Shown here piece after piece: positions 21,438 through 34,400 of a stretch of DNA of 64,000 nucleotides (positions are counted from its first letter, which is position 1; each line of letters begins with the position of its first letter). Origin of the DNA: Paulownia fortunei (lineage: Eukaryota; Streptophyta; Magnoliopsida; Lamiales; Paulowniaceae). The position numbers were made by a program, and so were the translations under genes. The stretch is taken from NCBI GenBank assembly GCA_019321725.1, contig CM033121.1:6820001-6884000 (forward strand), read 5' to 3'. The notes below the pieces were generated by a model. It did no database searches and was not told the origin of the DNA. It was given only the letters and a program-made list of their open reading frames with translations.

Positions 21438-24400
21438 AGTACCCAAAACCAAAATATACATAATTAAGTTAAATGAAAAAATACAAAATATATATTGCTA
21501 GTTTAAGTACTCTTCTAATGTAAACTCAACTAACTAATTTTTTTTTAATGTCGTGAAGTTAAATAAGAGTGATTTATAAAAAAAAAACTATTAAACTCTT
21601 AATTATGACAATAGTGTAACGTGATACACCTAAATGATATCATCATAAACATTTAGTAAAAAACCTAAAGGGAAAAAGACTTAGAATTCTTAAGTTGTAA
21701 CTCAAAATGGAATTCAATTAATATTATATCTATATTTTCCAACACCAAGAACACATAATACTCAATAAAATAAAAAATATAGCCAGACCAATTAGTGTAG
21801 GAACTTCAACTTATTTATTATATTTTACTTACTCAATCAGTTTTATTTATAATATATAAATCATACTAGTTACAGCGGGTAAAATAGTGAAGAAGGGGGA
21901 ATTGAAATTCAAATTATGACAATCATCAACTCAATTAATTCATAAGAAATTTGTACCACATCGGATGGCCTTATAATCTAAAGATATAGATTTAAATGAA
22001 CTTTAACTCCTCATTTTAGCTAACACTTTAGCTAAATTGATAAATTTTCCATCTCTTTATATTAACTTCAACTTGTCAGTAAGTAACAATTGCATCAAAT
22101 TTGAAAAAATCATTTATAAATAAATAATAAATATGAACATGTGATAAATCATAAGTAAATAGTAAAATTGAACTTTTAGTTTATTACATAGGTGGTGTGG
22201 GTGGTGTGGTCTTAATACCAAACCTCTTATGTGATGTGGTTTTGATTTGAATTTTTTAATCACAATCTATCCAACAAATCATCGACGGTGCGATTTAAGC
22301 CTATTTGAGTAGTTTTTAAAAAATTTTAATTTCGGGAATCTCCAAATGTGAGTTGATTGACTGACTACGAGTAATACTCTTGTTAGGAAAGGTCAACCGC
22401 TCTTCCTAACAATTTTCATTTCAAAAAAAATATTAGAACATTTTCATTAAAATATCATAACTTTTTATAGACTTCTTTATTGATATGATGTACTAAAAGA
22501 TGGCACTTCGATCAAATGGCATGTACTAGTCCACTAGACCCATCAGCAAAGAATTAATGAATAAGAGAAACTAAGAGCCGTTTGTTTATATTTTATGGAT
22601 CATTATATATATTTATGCTTCTAAGAGTTGAAAATATTTTTATATAAAAATAATAGATGCGTTTGGATTGATTTTTATTTTAAAATTTATATAAGAAATA
22701 CATCATTCTCGTTCCTTATGTATGTATCTTTCCTCTTCTTTTAGTACCAATGAATTAAAAAAATCAACGTTTGATTTCACAAAAACATAGACGAAAACGA
22801 GGGAAAATCTAACTTTCAAAACAAAATTTTATTCGAAAGTGTTTTTTTTTCCTTAGTCTATCATGGTTTTGTTATAACTTATTTTTTCCTTAAAAGGAAT
22901 TGTAATATTAAAAACTTAATTTTTCCTTAAAAATAATTGTAACATTAAGTGTTACTTACAAAACTTAAGATTTGATTTACTTACTAAAATTAACCTTTGA
23001 AATTTCAAAATTACACCTCTCTCTCTTAAAGTTTGTTTTCATCTTGCAAATTCCCAGCCTCTATGGTGAAAGATGATATCATCGAAAAAATTAAAAGCGA
23101 AATATTTTTTTGCCCTCACTCTATTGTTTATAATTATTATGGATAAAATGCGTTTTATCTTCAATCTAGAGAGGGCTAAGCATAAACTACAAACATAAGT
23201 TTACTACATTTATAACTAACTTTTATATTTTTAGGGATAAATGATATGTTATCCCCTTGTGAAATAGTAAAAAGGCAAATGAGCACATGCAAAATTAAAA
23301 AGGGCTAATTACCCTTTTGTGTTTTCTTTTTTTTTTTTTAGGGGCAAATAATGCTCCGTCTCAATTTTTATGATTTATATTACCATCATACCTTTATATA
23401 TGAGAGAAGATACTATTATTTTTTATTTTATAGTCATTTAAAGTAATATCACAATCACAGTTAATAACTAACATATCTAAATTCTTCCAGATGCATGTCA
23501 AAAGAACGCTATCTATTGTGCAACTCTTCTTGATAATAATATCTTGAACACTTCTCAAGAGTTCATGCAAGAATTACGTTAGGGGGGTTGGGTTTTAGGG
23601 TAGTAAAAATCCTCTGATACTTAACTCAAATGTGCTCATAAAGAGAATATGCTAAATCTACAAGCTTATACATATGAGTAATTTGACATATTTCAACTGT
23701 AGTTCAACCTCTTATTAGGTAAGAATTCATTTCTATCACCACTATGATCTAATTAAATCCCATTAGAACTTTATCCTTCTAGAATCTTTTAAAGTCATCT
23801 GTCCATTATTCTTAAGTTATGATGAACAATTCAGATCGACTCATTTTCACCTTGTTCACAATCTGTGGCCTTAACCCATTCAAATTCATATTTATGATCT
23901 ACACACATAATCTTGAAAGACCGGCTCAACTAACTAAGCCCAATATTCTAGAGCTAATTCCTATGGCATCACTTCCCATACCCCAGTATTTTATGAAAAT
24001 TTTGAAATTTGTTTATATAATTTCATCGATTAAAGTATGGAAAAGGTTCAGCCAGGTTGCTTGCCTTCACTCCTACATAACTTTGTTTGCTTGATATTGC
24101 TCGGAAATACATGCAAACGAAACTTGAATTTGTATTTAAAATCATGCAAAATATAACTAAGATCAAATTATAATTTAATTTTTTGAAAATACAAGACATC
24201 TCCACATCACATATATATTCTCATTTGACATTGCCCGACACTATTCTTCTAATAGTTCACCATCATTTGGCATTTCATACTACTTAACGGGTCAAGCCAC
24301 AGGGGGGGCGGGGCTGCTTGGTGTACTTTCAGTCAAACACCTTTATTCTCATTTTACTCGCATGCCACCTACCGTTCTTGAAATTTAAAAAAATATTTTT

Positions 24401-25600
24401 CTTATTTTAAATGAGTATTTTATATATTATTTTTATACCTTTTTTATTTATTTCTTTATTAAAATCCAAGTTCCAAGCATAACCTTGAAGATCAATTGAT
24501 TTTCAGGTGTAATTTCCTTTCTATATTTGATCCTTCTCTTATGATAATTGTTATAAACTATTTGTAACTTGAAGACAGCACTGGCATTTTAAGTCATTCA
24601 GACATGTTTTACCATATTTTTCTAGAGCATTAAATTTTCAAATTCCCATGTAAATGTAAATACCTATTAAATTGTTTACTTTTTCCACATGGTATTTTTG
24701 AAGTAGGAAATACAACTGGATTTACACTTGGAATTTTCTTACAATCATTTTTAATTATAACAGATTTTTATTAGATTGGCTAGTCATCACAAAAAAAAAT
24801 TCCCTGTCTGTAAATATGAATGCTAGATTATGACTCAAATATGCTTATTTAATGAAAAAGGTAGGATTGGTCCACCTTTCTTAGTATGAGCGTTGACTTG
24901 ACCATGACACGATGTAATGGCCACTCAGTTTATCAGTAGTAGATTCACTGCGATTCACTGCAATCAGGTAATGGTTTGTGTATATTTATTGGGAAAATGT
25001 AAGGTTTACATTAATGCTTTAAGTTTGAGCATGTTGGGTTCCTCCACTACGCAACTGATTTTAGCCGATGGTTCATGAGGCGTCTTGTGATAACTTCATG
25101 GACTTGTTTGAAAATTGCATATTTTATGATCAGGGATTGTTTTGGTCACAACCTACACCTGCATTGGTTCATGTCTTATTATGCTTGAGTTTCACTTGAA
25201 CGCTAACTTCTTTGAAACCTCTTGTGAGATATATGTTATCTATCAACAACCTGAAGCTACCATAGTTTTTCCATTGGCATGTTTCTTTAGACATGTTCCA
25301 TTTGTGTGCTTCCTTTGTTTTATGATTTTTCTATATACTTCCATTTCTCTCTTCATCCTAAAGCACAGAATAGGGGGGAAAAAAACAATAAGTGCGATGT
25401 AATTTTGCTCCATCTGTACTTGACTGGTTATTCCTAAGGGTTCATTAGTCTCCACGAGAGATGAGATATGCATATTTTTAACAGATTATATGCTGCTAAT
25501 ATGTGGTTCTACATATGGTAATTTACACATTTAACAGATTTTCAAAAGATTTGTGAAAACCATTGAAATCTTTTGTTTATCTCTTTTCGAGTTGTATGAA
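21438..25600. other. AT-rich intergenic DNA, no gene seen
   Basis: Open frames up to 91 codons (e.g. 23819-24094) have no recognisable domain. A GGGG(C)-rich island near 24301-24315 is isolated. Segments near 23240-23350 have opposing TTACCCTTTT and GGGGCAAAT motifs, suggestive of small DNA transposons, but I could not define ends. Confidence 0.5.
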
Positions 25601-25665
25601 ATTTCACTTTTGTGCCCACTGGACTTTGTCTTTTTATTGAACTATGGAAGTTTGCTCGAGTACAG

Positions 25666-25869
25666 GAACAGCTCAAACCACTAATTGATCAACTTGCAAG
25701 AGTCAAGGATTTGCCTATTCCTGAATTTGGAAGTCTTCAAGCTTGGGAACTTAGAGCAAATGCTGCTGGCCGATCTGCCAATGGAGACCTTAATGCTAAT
25801 GACCCTTCTAAATCTTCTCAGGGCCTTGGTTTTGGAGGAACTCCTATGCCTTATGTTGGGGAGACAAAG
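25666..25869 (+). pseudogene. Isolated internal exon of an unidentified gene (gene fragment)
   Basis: This is a 68-codon open segment with a consensus acceptor before it (GTACAG|GAACAG at 25665/25666) and a donor after it (ACAAAG|GTTACC at 25869/25870), in phase 0 at both ends. The peptide starts EQLKPLIDQLARVKDLPIPE, passes a LQAWELRANAAGR stretch, and ends SQGLGFGGTPMPYVGETK. It reads like a real, constrained exon: low-AT codons, a helical start and a Gly-rich end. I do not recognise the protein and do not assign a function. No upstream or downstream exon was found nearby on the plus strand. It may be a captured or left-over gene fragment, or part of a gene with very long introns. It lies 1.8 kb beyond the 3' end of the SEP3 gene, on the opposite strand. 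Confidence 0.6.
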
Positions 25870-26299
25870 GTTACCTTTTTTACTTCTTCCTTCCATTTAC
25901 TTGCAATTCTTGTTTCCTTTCACTCTTGTATTAGCATAGGAGATGGGTTGAAGATATTGATCTCGGGCAAAGAGAGTAAGGAGCATATCCCCTTTGTTTA
26001 CCATTGTGCCATTCATGTCTATTTCCTTGGAATATGTTGCAAATTTTGTGAATGCAAGTCCACGTTATCGTAAATAAGTAATAAAATGATGAGTAAATAA
26101 TCGTTCCCATGAGGATTGACTTTTATTAACTACTGAAATATATTTACTCTATTTGAATCAAACGAAAGATGGTATGAATGATTGGAAATTAAAACAAAAC
26201 TAACATTAAACAAATATAGGAAGCCAACAAGGATTAAATTCAATGACTTATAGACCTAGGGCTTTTGATTTCAACATAATTAGTTCGAATTAATTGTTC

Positions 26300-26575
26300 G
26301 TGTGTGTTTGATACGTATAATTTGATTTAAAATATTTATATAATATTCTATTTAAAAAGATATATATTTTTAAAAAAATTAATAGTATTATTTTTAAAAA
26401 ATATAATTTTTAAAATTTTTTAAATTATAAAATGAGTATGGGTCTAATGGATTTACCCATCGAATCTAAATCTGAAGAAAATTTGAATTTGAATTCCCAA
26501 AAATCTTAATGGAAAGAATTTTAATTTTAGTTAAATTCATAAATTCGAACGAAATCCGCCTTGCTATCATGCCTA
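26300..26575. mobile_element. MITE copy A (partial)
   Basis: The segment around 26385-26450 (TAGTATTATTTTTAAAAAAT then a GTCTAATGGATTTACCC stretch) is an inverted match to copy B at 44.9 kb. The right end reads, on the minus strand, TTAGGCATGATAGCAAGGCG, a diverged form of the terminal sequence of copies B and C. The left end could not be defined. Confidence 0.55.
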
Positions 26576-26579
26576 AACG

Positions 26580-27709
26580 TCACGTGTCAAATATACGCAA
26601 GTGCGAATACCATAAAATTTCTATTGCATATTCGTGTTACGTGGTCTAAACATTTGGCAGCCCAAAAGGTTGACCAGTTGACTGGAATTTGTGATAAAGA
26701 AAAATGAGAAACCATGAGAAATTGTATGTGGTCCTGAAAAAGAATATCTAATGCATGTCAGGTCCAGAAACTTAAAGTAGATAGAGAATACCTGGCCCAA
26801 AATTGCCTGACCAAGTTGGCAAATAGAACATGGTCCACAACATTTAAACTCAGTACAGTTTTCCATGATTATTATGGTCAGTTTGGCAAATATCAACCTC
26901 TTTTAATTTGCTCTTTTTCATTACTTGGTACCTTTCACAGTTGAATACTATTATATTGGTTGAATAAATGGAAGAATATTAAAGGAAGAACTAAGATTTA
27001 AAAGAAAGATAGAGAAAAAAACAAAATTGACTTGAAATTTGTGACACAAATCGCTATACAAGTGAAGAGGAATAAAAAGGACGATAAGATATTTTATGTT
27101 TTATATTCCACTGCTCCACCCTCTGAATGGAAAAAGATGTAATACCCCCTCATTGCATCAATTTCCCTTCTTGCATGCATTCAAATGAGTAATAATGTAA
27201 GATCATTGAACAAATGTGGCATCAAAGACTAAAATCATTGCCTCTTCAGATTTTGGAAGTCTCTACTGTGGCTTAAGAGAAAAAAGAAAAGAAAATAAAA
27301 AATGGTTCTTTTTATACCAGAGAGAAAATTGTACATGTTTTTTGGTCATGAATAAATATTTGTGGGAATTTTTACTATGTTAGTCCATTATTTTTAGTAC
27401 TCTTCCCTAAGCCTCCCTATCCTCTCCATAAGACAAAAATTTCTGAAACCCCACACGCACAAATTGTTAAAAATTTGAATAGAACCAAGAGTTTGCTTCA
27501 TAAGAAGTAAAAAGTAAAGAGAGAAAGCTCACAGACACAGTAACTTATACTAGTTATTCCACCAGAGTGGAAGGATAATACCACTGTCTTATAAAAGTCC
27601 ATACTATTAAGCATGTTTGCCTTTTATGAAATAACACACAGAAGATTGAAGTTTCCTGAGTTTTATGAGAGAGAAACTGCAAAACAAGATCGCAATTTGG
27701 TCAAATTCA
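26580..27709. other. 3' flank of the SEP3 gene, no gene seen
   Basis: No domain-bearing frame. The part nearest 27710 should contain the 3' untranslated region and polyadenylation site of the minus-strand SEP3 gene; I could not place the poly(A) signal with confidence. Confidence 0.5.
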
Positions 27710-28440
27710 TCATGGAAGCCAGCCTGATATGTAGTTATTCACACTTGGCCCTGCTGCTGCAACTGTTATTGGATCAGGCTGGTACCTGAAATTCAATGGT
27801 TTCATCAGTAAAAAATGAATAACGATGCACACAAACACGTAACAATTCGTTGGACAAGTATTATTACTATCCATAAGGCCTTGAATTTATACAGAACTCT
27901 GCTAGTAAGACTTATCTACCAAAAAATTAGTTATTGAATTGTTGTAACTTTCATGTAAAATGAACAAGTTTGGACTGCTCATGTATCTCTGGCTGGTCCA
28001 TCTTGGATCATTAAAATGAGCAATGCAGCTTGTATGACAGACCTTTTAGTGATCATAATAAACTATTGTAAGTTTTGTTTTGAACTCAGGATGGCCATAT
28101 GTTTACATATTCGTTCATAGAGACAATGATTCAGAGAGCTTTTTCTGATGGTTTTTTATGTCAGAGGGACCTTATTAAGGTTTTAGAGACTAGCTTTTCC
28201 ATACAGCTATCTCATCCTGCTATTCTACATATGGAAAATCTACTCTACTAAGAAATTGTTCGAAAGAATCAAAGTACAAAATTGCAATATCTGATAAAGA
28301 GAACAGTTGCATGATCTAATGAGGTGTTGTGTAACAGATTTCTTCCATTTCTGTAAAATTGTAGCCTACATTACAAGGCTCGGATTTAAGAAAAATACTC
28401 TGTCAAAAAGAATGATGCAATTAGATGGTAAATGCAAATT

Positions 28441-28486
<46 letters not shown>

Positions 28487-31400
28487 CTAGTTTTTTACTT
28501 TTATTTATGCAGGTGACTTTATATGAATATTTGGCTAGTCAAATGCTTGTACAAGGACTCAGCCTCTCCTCTATCTCTCTCTCATGTTTTATTGATGCAG
28601 GGTACAGAAACAAGAGTTATGATGACAGCGGTTATGATGATCTTTTTACTCCTTCAGATAAAAGAGGGCTTACCCAATTTGCAGAGTGGGTTCACATTCC
28701 AGAGGATGAAAAAATCCATCAGCCTGAGGTTGAGCTGGTTGTCTTCCATAGCCCATATCGTGAGCATTTGGGTTCCACTGGAGACTTATTTGACTTCCTT
28801 CCATCAACTGCAAAAACCAGCCAGAATCACTTCTTAGATTCCACACTTTCCTAGTTTAACCAGTCCTAAATTGTATATGCTAATGCAAATCTTGGAACTC
28901 ATTAATGCAAATCTTCAGCAGTTGGATTCCACTTTGGGCTTAATTGTGAAAATTTAACGACTCCCATTGGGAAAGTTAAAGGGTTGCCGATATTCTATAT
29001 CCATCATTCCATTAGGAAAGAATATGCATACCCGTTGTTTCAAACTCCTGTTAGCTTCATTGAGGGCATGCTCCTAACCATATAAACAACCACAGTAAGA
29101 TACCAACAGTGAAGTGTTAAATTTTAATAAGATGGAAGGTAGATCAGTTTAGATACCTTTCTCTGAAGATCTGTCAGTGTATCCAGCATTGCTTGGGTCT
29201 GCAAAATGGGAAGGTTAAAGTCATTGTTGAGTATGGACCTAAAGTTTTTCACTTGTCTAAATTGCTTATGTGCTCGAAGGGCCTTTAAGAATGAGATCAT
29301 CTATTCAAGAAAAGTGCAGGTGTTTTGATGATTTAAAAAGTTGGATGTCGATTGCATTTGCATAACCGTGGTGCTACTCCTGAGGTAAAACAATAGAAGA
29401 AACCAAGAAATTACTGGTGAATTCAAAGAATCCTAGTTCTTTTCCCCATAATTGGTAATGTCATCATAATTTTCTAAGGGAATGCCCAACAGGTGGTTGA
29501 ATTCTATACAACTAGGAAAGAAAAGGAAAGCAAGAAACCATACTTTTCGAACACAACATAGGAGTATGCGGTGAGATCCCCCTACCACCGACAATACTTC
29601 TGAATTTATCAGCAAATTCTTTGATCCAATATCAGCAGTAAATTTGTTATTTGCTTCATTTTTCCTCTTACAAATAAAAGTTCATGCTGAAAGTTGTGTT
29701 TGAAATGTTATTAATCTTCAAAATCTTCAACACACTTGCATGATATTTTTATATCATGTTGAAACAATCTAGCAATGTGTTGTTGATCAATTAATTACAT
29801 TTCTGCAAAAGTTAAAGAGAAATTTTCACAAAGTATTGGGGTCCATGGAAATTAACAAGTAAAAAAAACTGAAGGATAATTTATTGCTACATAATACAAT
29901 CAAGTACCCGTGTTGATCTGATCTGCTTCAGTGACATATCAAGTTGCCTCTCAAGTGATTCAAGCTCCTTGCTGTTCAAAGGACCAAGATCCTCACCAAG
30001 AAGGTTCCTGATCATAAAAATAGCAGCCAAAGGCATGGCTTATTAGCTACTTAGCTCAAACATTTGTTCATGTTTCTTCAATTTGTATTCATGTAAACCC
30101 TGATCATTTCTAATGCCAAACCTTTGAGAACGCTGGAGTGCTTCATAGCGTGCTTTAAGCTTCAAATATTCCTGCTGGCTACTCAGTTCCTATAAACACG
30201 ACATCAAGAATACTCGAAAATCATATCTAAATCAGTGAATTGCATAAATCTAATCCTTTTTTTCATGTTTTCTCTGTCAGCTACCAACCAGTAATACCAA
30301 GGTACACATACCATTAAATATAAAAATGAATTAGTAGTCTTGCAAAAACCGTATGGAGGGCTAGTTGCAAATATGTAGCATTATGTTACTTCAAGTTTTA
30401 ACAATTGGATTGCATGGCTTTTGGATTTCACCAGCCCTGGAAGTCATATTTATGTTGCCAAAGATTGCAAAAAAAAAATAAATGTTAGGGATTGTAGGGT
30501 TAAGATTATTTTTATGATTATAATTATTTTGTAAATTCAATTATAAAGTAATTAATTTGCAATTAAACAATTTTATATAACAATATTTGGTTATACATTT
30601 GCAAGAACTCGGAACTACAACAAAATGTCAAAAAATTCATCGTCCGTCAGATTTTTGCACTTAACAAAAAGACATGTTAGTAATTCTTTTAGCTTTTTCC
30701 TTTTTCATCAATTTACATTTTAATTTTTTGAAAATCAATCTAATATTAACTAATTTTTTAATCAATTATTTTGAATTTACCAAACAGTTAAATGGATTAT
30801 AAGCATGATTAGATAAATTTTCTAACTTAATCTAATAGTAATTTAAAAACCAAAAAGGCCCTAACTTATGGTTCTTCCCCTAATTTCTGATATTCAATTT
30901 GTGGTATTGACCTTGTATCCTCTTAATAAGTACCAGTTCGCATTATCTGATTAACGATTCCAAATTTCTGCATCTTCAAAACAATCATGCCATAAAACCA
31001 ACTCTGAATCTGCCTATACTTCAATGATAAGGAAGAGAGAGGGGGGGGGAATCTGCCAGCCAATACAAATTTTGATCACGTTTGAAAATTGTCAAGAAAA
31101 TGGACCATGTAAGTTTAGGCAAGTGGTAGAAATTTTAGTACTATATCATGTTTTGAACACTGGAGATCTTATGGTAATAATCTTATGGAGAAAAAAGTGA
31201 ACAGCTAAAATTTCGGATAGACGCACGAAATGAGAAGAATTAAGACCAAAAAAACGGGATATGTATAAAACCTAAAGAATATCGGGATAGAAACAGTTGA
31301 AATATTACCTTAGATACTGTCTTATTTAAGACAATTCTAGAGGTTTTAGGTTTAAAACTTGGCTGTCAAGAGATATTAGTTTCCCTGGGTTATTTTAACT

Positions 31401-34400
31401 AACTTTCCCATGAAATGGAAACATCCCTTTTTCATAGCAAGCCCAAAATCCTTGATTGACAGATTTTTCTCCAAAAAATTCTCCTGGGAAAGAAGGAAAA
31501 ATAAAAATCCTTCCTTTCCATCTTGTGATCATACATGCACAACCCTCAGTTTTCTACCTATGCTCAAGTTTATGAGGGCATTATCATCTGGTATGATTCT
31601 AATATATACTTCATGTTTTATTTCTGAAATTGTTTTCTTTTCTGTCCATAAGGGGTTCAATCTGCTTTCCATGTTAATATTGGCCATTGGTATTTTTATC
31701 TCTTTGTTATCTTTTTCAGCAGTTTCAGAAGTTTCTTGGTAATATATTCTGTTATTTTTTGCCAATCTTATTTCCCTTCAAAATTTACCTTTCTTTCTGT
31801 TTTGAATCTTGAATCTCTCTTGATATATGTTCTTTGTTGGCTGTTTATGACTTGTTTTTACTATCAGTTCTTATTTCCCCGAAAGGTTGACATGTGAATT
31901 TATTTTGTTTTCGCCTTTAGCATCATTCAAAATCTTGATCAATAATTACTATTATAAGCATTGATCTGAATCTAAGTTTCATTAACCTTACTATAGTTAT
32001 TGTTCTCGAGAAATATCAGATTGCCTTAATGGGCTTTTTTTTTTCAAGATTAATTGTTTCTTTTAATTCTTGTTTGAATGAAGGGTGTGATGCCATACTC
32101 ATTCCATCTTCAGATTGAAATGGAAGAAGAGATGTTGAGCATGATTTCATATGCAAAACTAAACATGAATGAAGAATCATCGGATTCTAATTGTAGCATC
32201 TACATATCTCATGCATGCAAGCGTTCAAGAGTCGAGAGGTTCAAGGGGGTCGTGTCGCAACAAAATGGACATTGGGGTGCACAGATATATGCAAACCATC
32301 ACCGAATATGGCTTGGGACGTTCAAATCAGAAATTGATGCTGCTATGGCCTATGATAGTGCAGCCATCAAGCTTCGAAGTGGAGATTCTCACAGAAATTT
32401 TCCCTCAACTAATATCAGTATCCTAGAAGCCAAGTTCCAAAGCCATTTTAGCACTGATGTAGTTTTGAACATGATCAGGGATGGGTCATATCCCTCAAAG
32501 TTTGCTGATTTTCTAAGGAACCAACAAGGTGAAATGGAGATAGGCCTAAATCTATCATCGATCCATGGTGATGGGGAATTTACGTGCACTCTACTTTTCC
32601 AAAAAGAACTAACACCAAGTGATGTTGGCAAACTTAATAGGCTTGTTATCCCTAAAAGGTATGCTGTTAAGCATTTTCCAAATGTCCCTGATCCTAGTGA
32701 ACATAATTTGGATGCTCAAAGAGTAGATGAAGTGCAGCTTGAATTTTATGATAGGCAGATGAGCTTGTGGAAATTCCGGTACTGCTATTGGAAGAGTAGC
32801 CAGAGCTTTGTCTTCACAAGAGGTTGGAACCGATTTGTGAAGGAGAAGGGCTTGAGAGCAAATGATACTATTGCTTTCTACATGTATGAGAGCCAAGATG
32901 GGCGAAGCTTTGGGCAATCATTTCTAGTGATTGATGTGGCTAGCAAAGACGAATCAAGGAATGATAACAAAACAGAAATGGATTTGGGGAGGAATGCTAA
33001 CTCTGAGGCGGTTAAAAAAGAGAAAGTAGAACTTGGAGATCACAAGGCACTTGTGGAAATATTAGGTTCAGCTCCTAGAAATGACACAAAAGGTTTTAGA
33101 CTTTTTGGTGTCCAAATAGACTAAGTTGAGGGCCTTCATTATGGATCTTATGCTTTGATTTCTTGTTTTAATGGATCCTATGGTTGAGTCTTAATTCTTT
33201 TTGCAACTGACCTGCTATGTTGATTTACATCTGAAACAACTCTTACCATTGTTTTGAAGTTTGTTGCAACATTCTAATTAATTTGTGAGTAAAGGGAAGT
33301 TCAATTAACAAGTTTGCTTGATCTTCACACACGCACACACACACACAAGTTTGTATATATATTTTACACTACAATTTGCTTAGGCTTTAATTGTTCCACC
33401 AAATCAAAAAAGCAAACTCCATATTTGTATGTGAAAATCAGTATAAGAGTATAGTAAATACCAGTGCCTCCCTCGTGGATACATTTGTCTCTGGTGCTCC
33501 ATAGTTGCACTTTTGATACCTTTCCAGTGTTTTGAGCATGCTGCTAAAGTGACACAAGAAATGCAGTCAAATAAGTACTTTAAAAAAAATATAGCAAAAT
33601 TTAATATTAACAAATATGATTGATTTTGCTTGTTAAAGCATGCTTTTGTCTAATCACATCTGTTAACAGAAATGAGAAGTGCTATGTACTGCTATACCTA
33701 GCCTTTCTTCTATCAGTAATCTATGAAAATCCACCTAAGAAGTACCAAAGAGAAAGTCTTAACTTCCCCTAGAGATTTCAGATATCTCAATTTTTGAGTA
33801 TATAATCAAGTCCTGCATCATTGTCCATAGGTAATTAGGTAGCAACTCTTTTGATTGTCAGGAATATCATCGTCTTGCAGCTTTGGCAAAGAGCCAAGTA
33901 ACAAGTTACTGATCAAAAAGAAAAGTAACAAGTAATAACCCTTAATCATGAGATAAACTCAAAAACCTTTATGGTAACTGGATATAAGACTGCTTTGAAT
34001 CAAAATGACAACCAAAACCCAAAAAAATAAACCTAAAAAATAGCAAATCTTCTAATTTAAGTTTATAGGGCAAGTCACAAACCAAATCAAAAAGATCTGA
34101 GAGGAAGCAGTGAAGAGTGATGCCAAAAAATAGGAAATCTTGTAATTTAAGTTTGTAGGGCTAACTTGCAAACAAAATCCAAAAGATCTGAGAGGAAGCA
34201 GTAGAGAGGGATGAGGGACAGAAGAAAAATTCTATTTAATTTAAGGATTGTAGCTTAAATCTTCAATTCCCAAAACAAACCCTAACAACAGGATAAACAA
34301 ATCAAAGAACCAACCCTCCTCCCCCAAGAGAAAAAAGAAAGAAAGAGGAGAAAACTCACACAGATACACACAGGCAAAATTTCAGGATTAATAATCTTAT

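Noticed and set aside
28432..28854. 140-codon plus-strand frame
   Set aside because: It is the antisense of SEP3 exon 7 and runs through the AT microsatellite. The minus strand encodes the conserved SEP3 C-terminus.
31410..31742. Possible upstream coding exon of the RAV gene (110-codon plus frame)
   Set aside because: A splice from near 31590 to 32083 is conceivable, but the peptide has no RAV similarity and RAV genes normally lack coding introns. At most it is leader.
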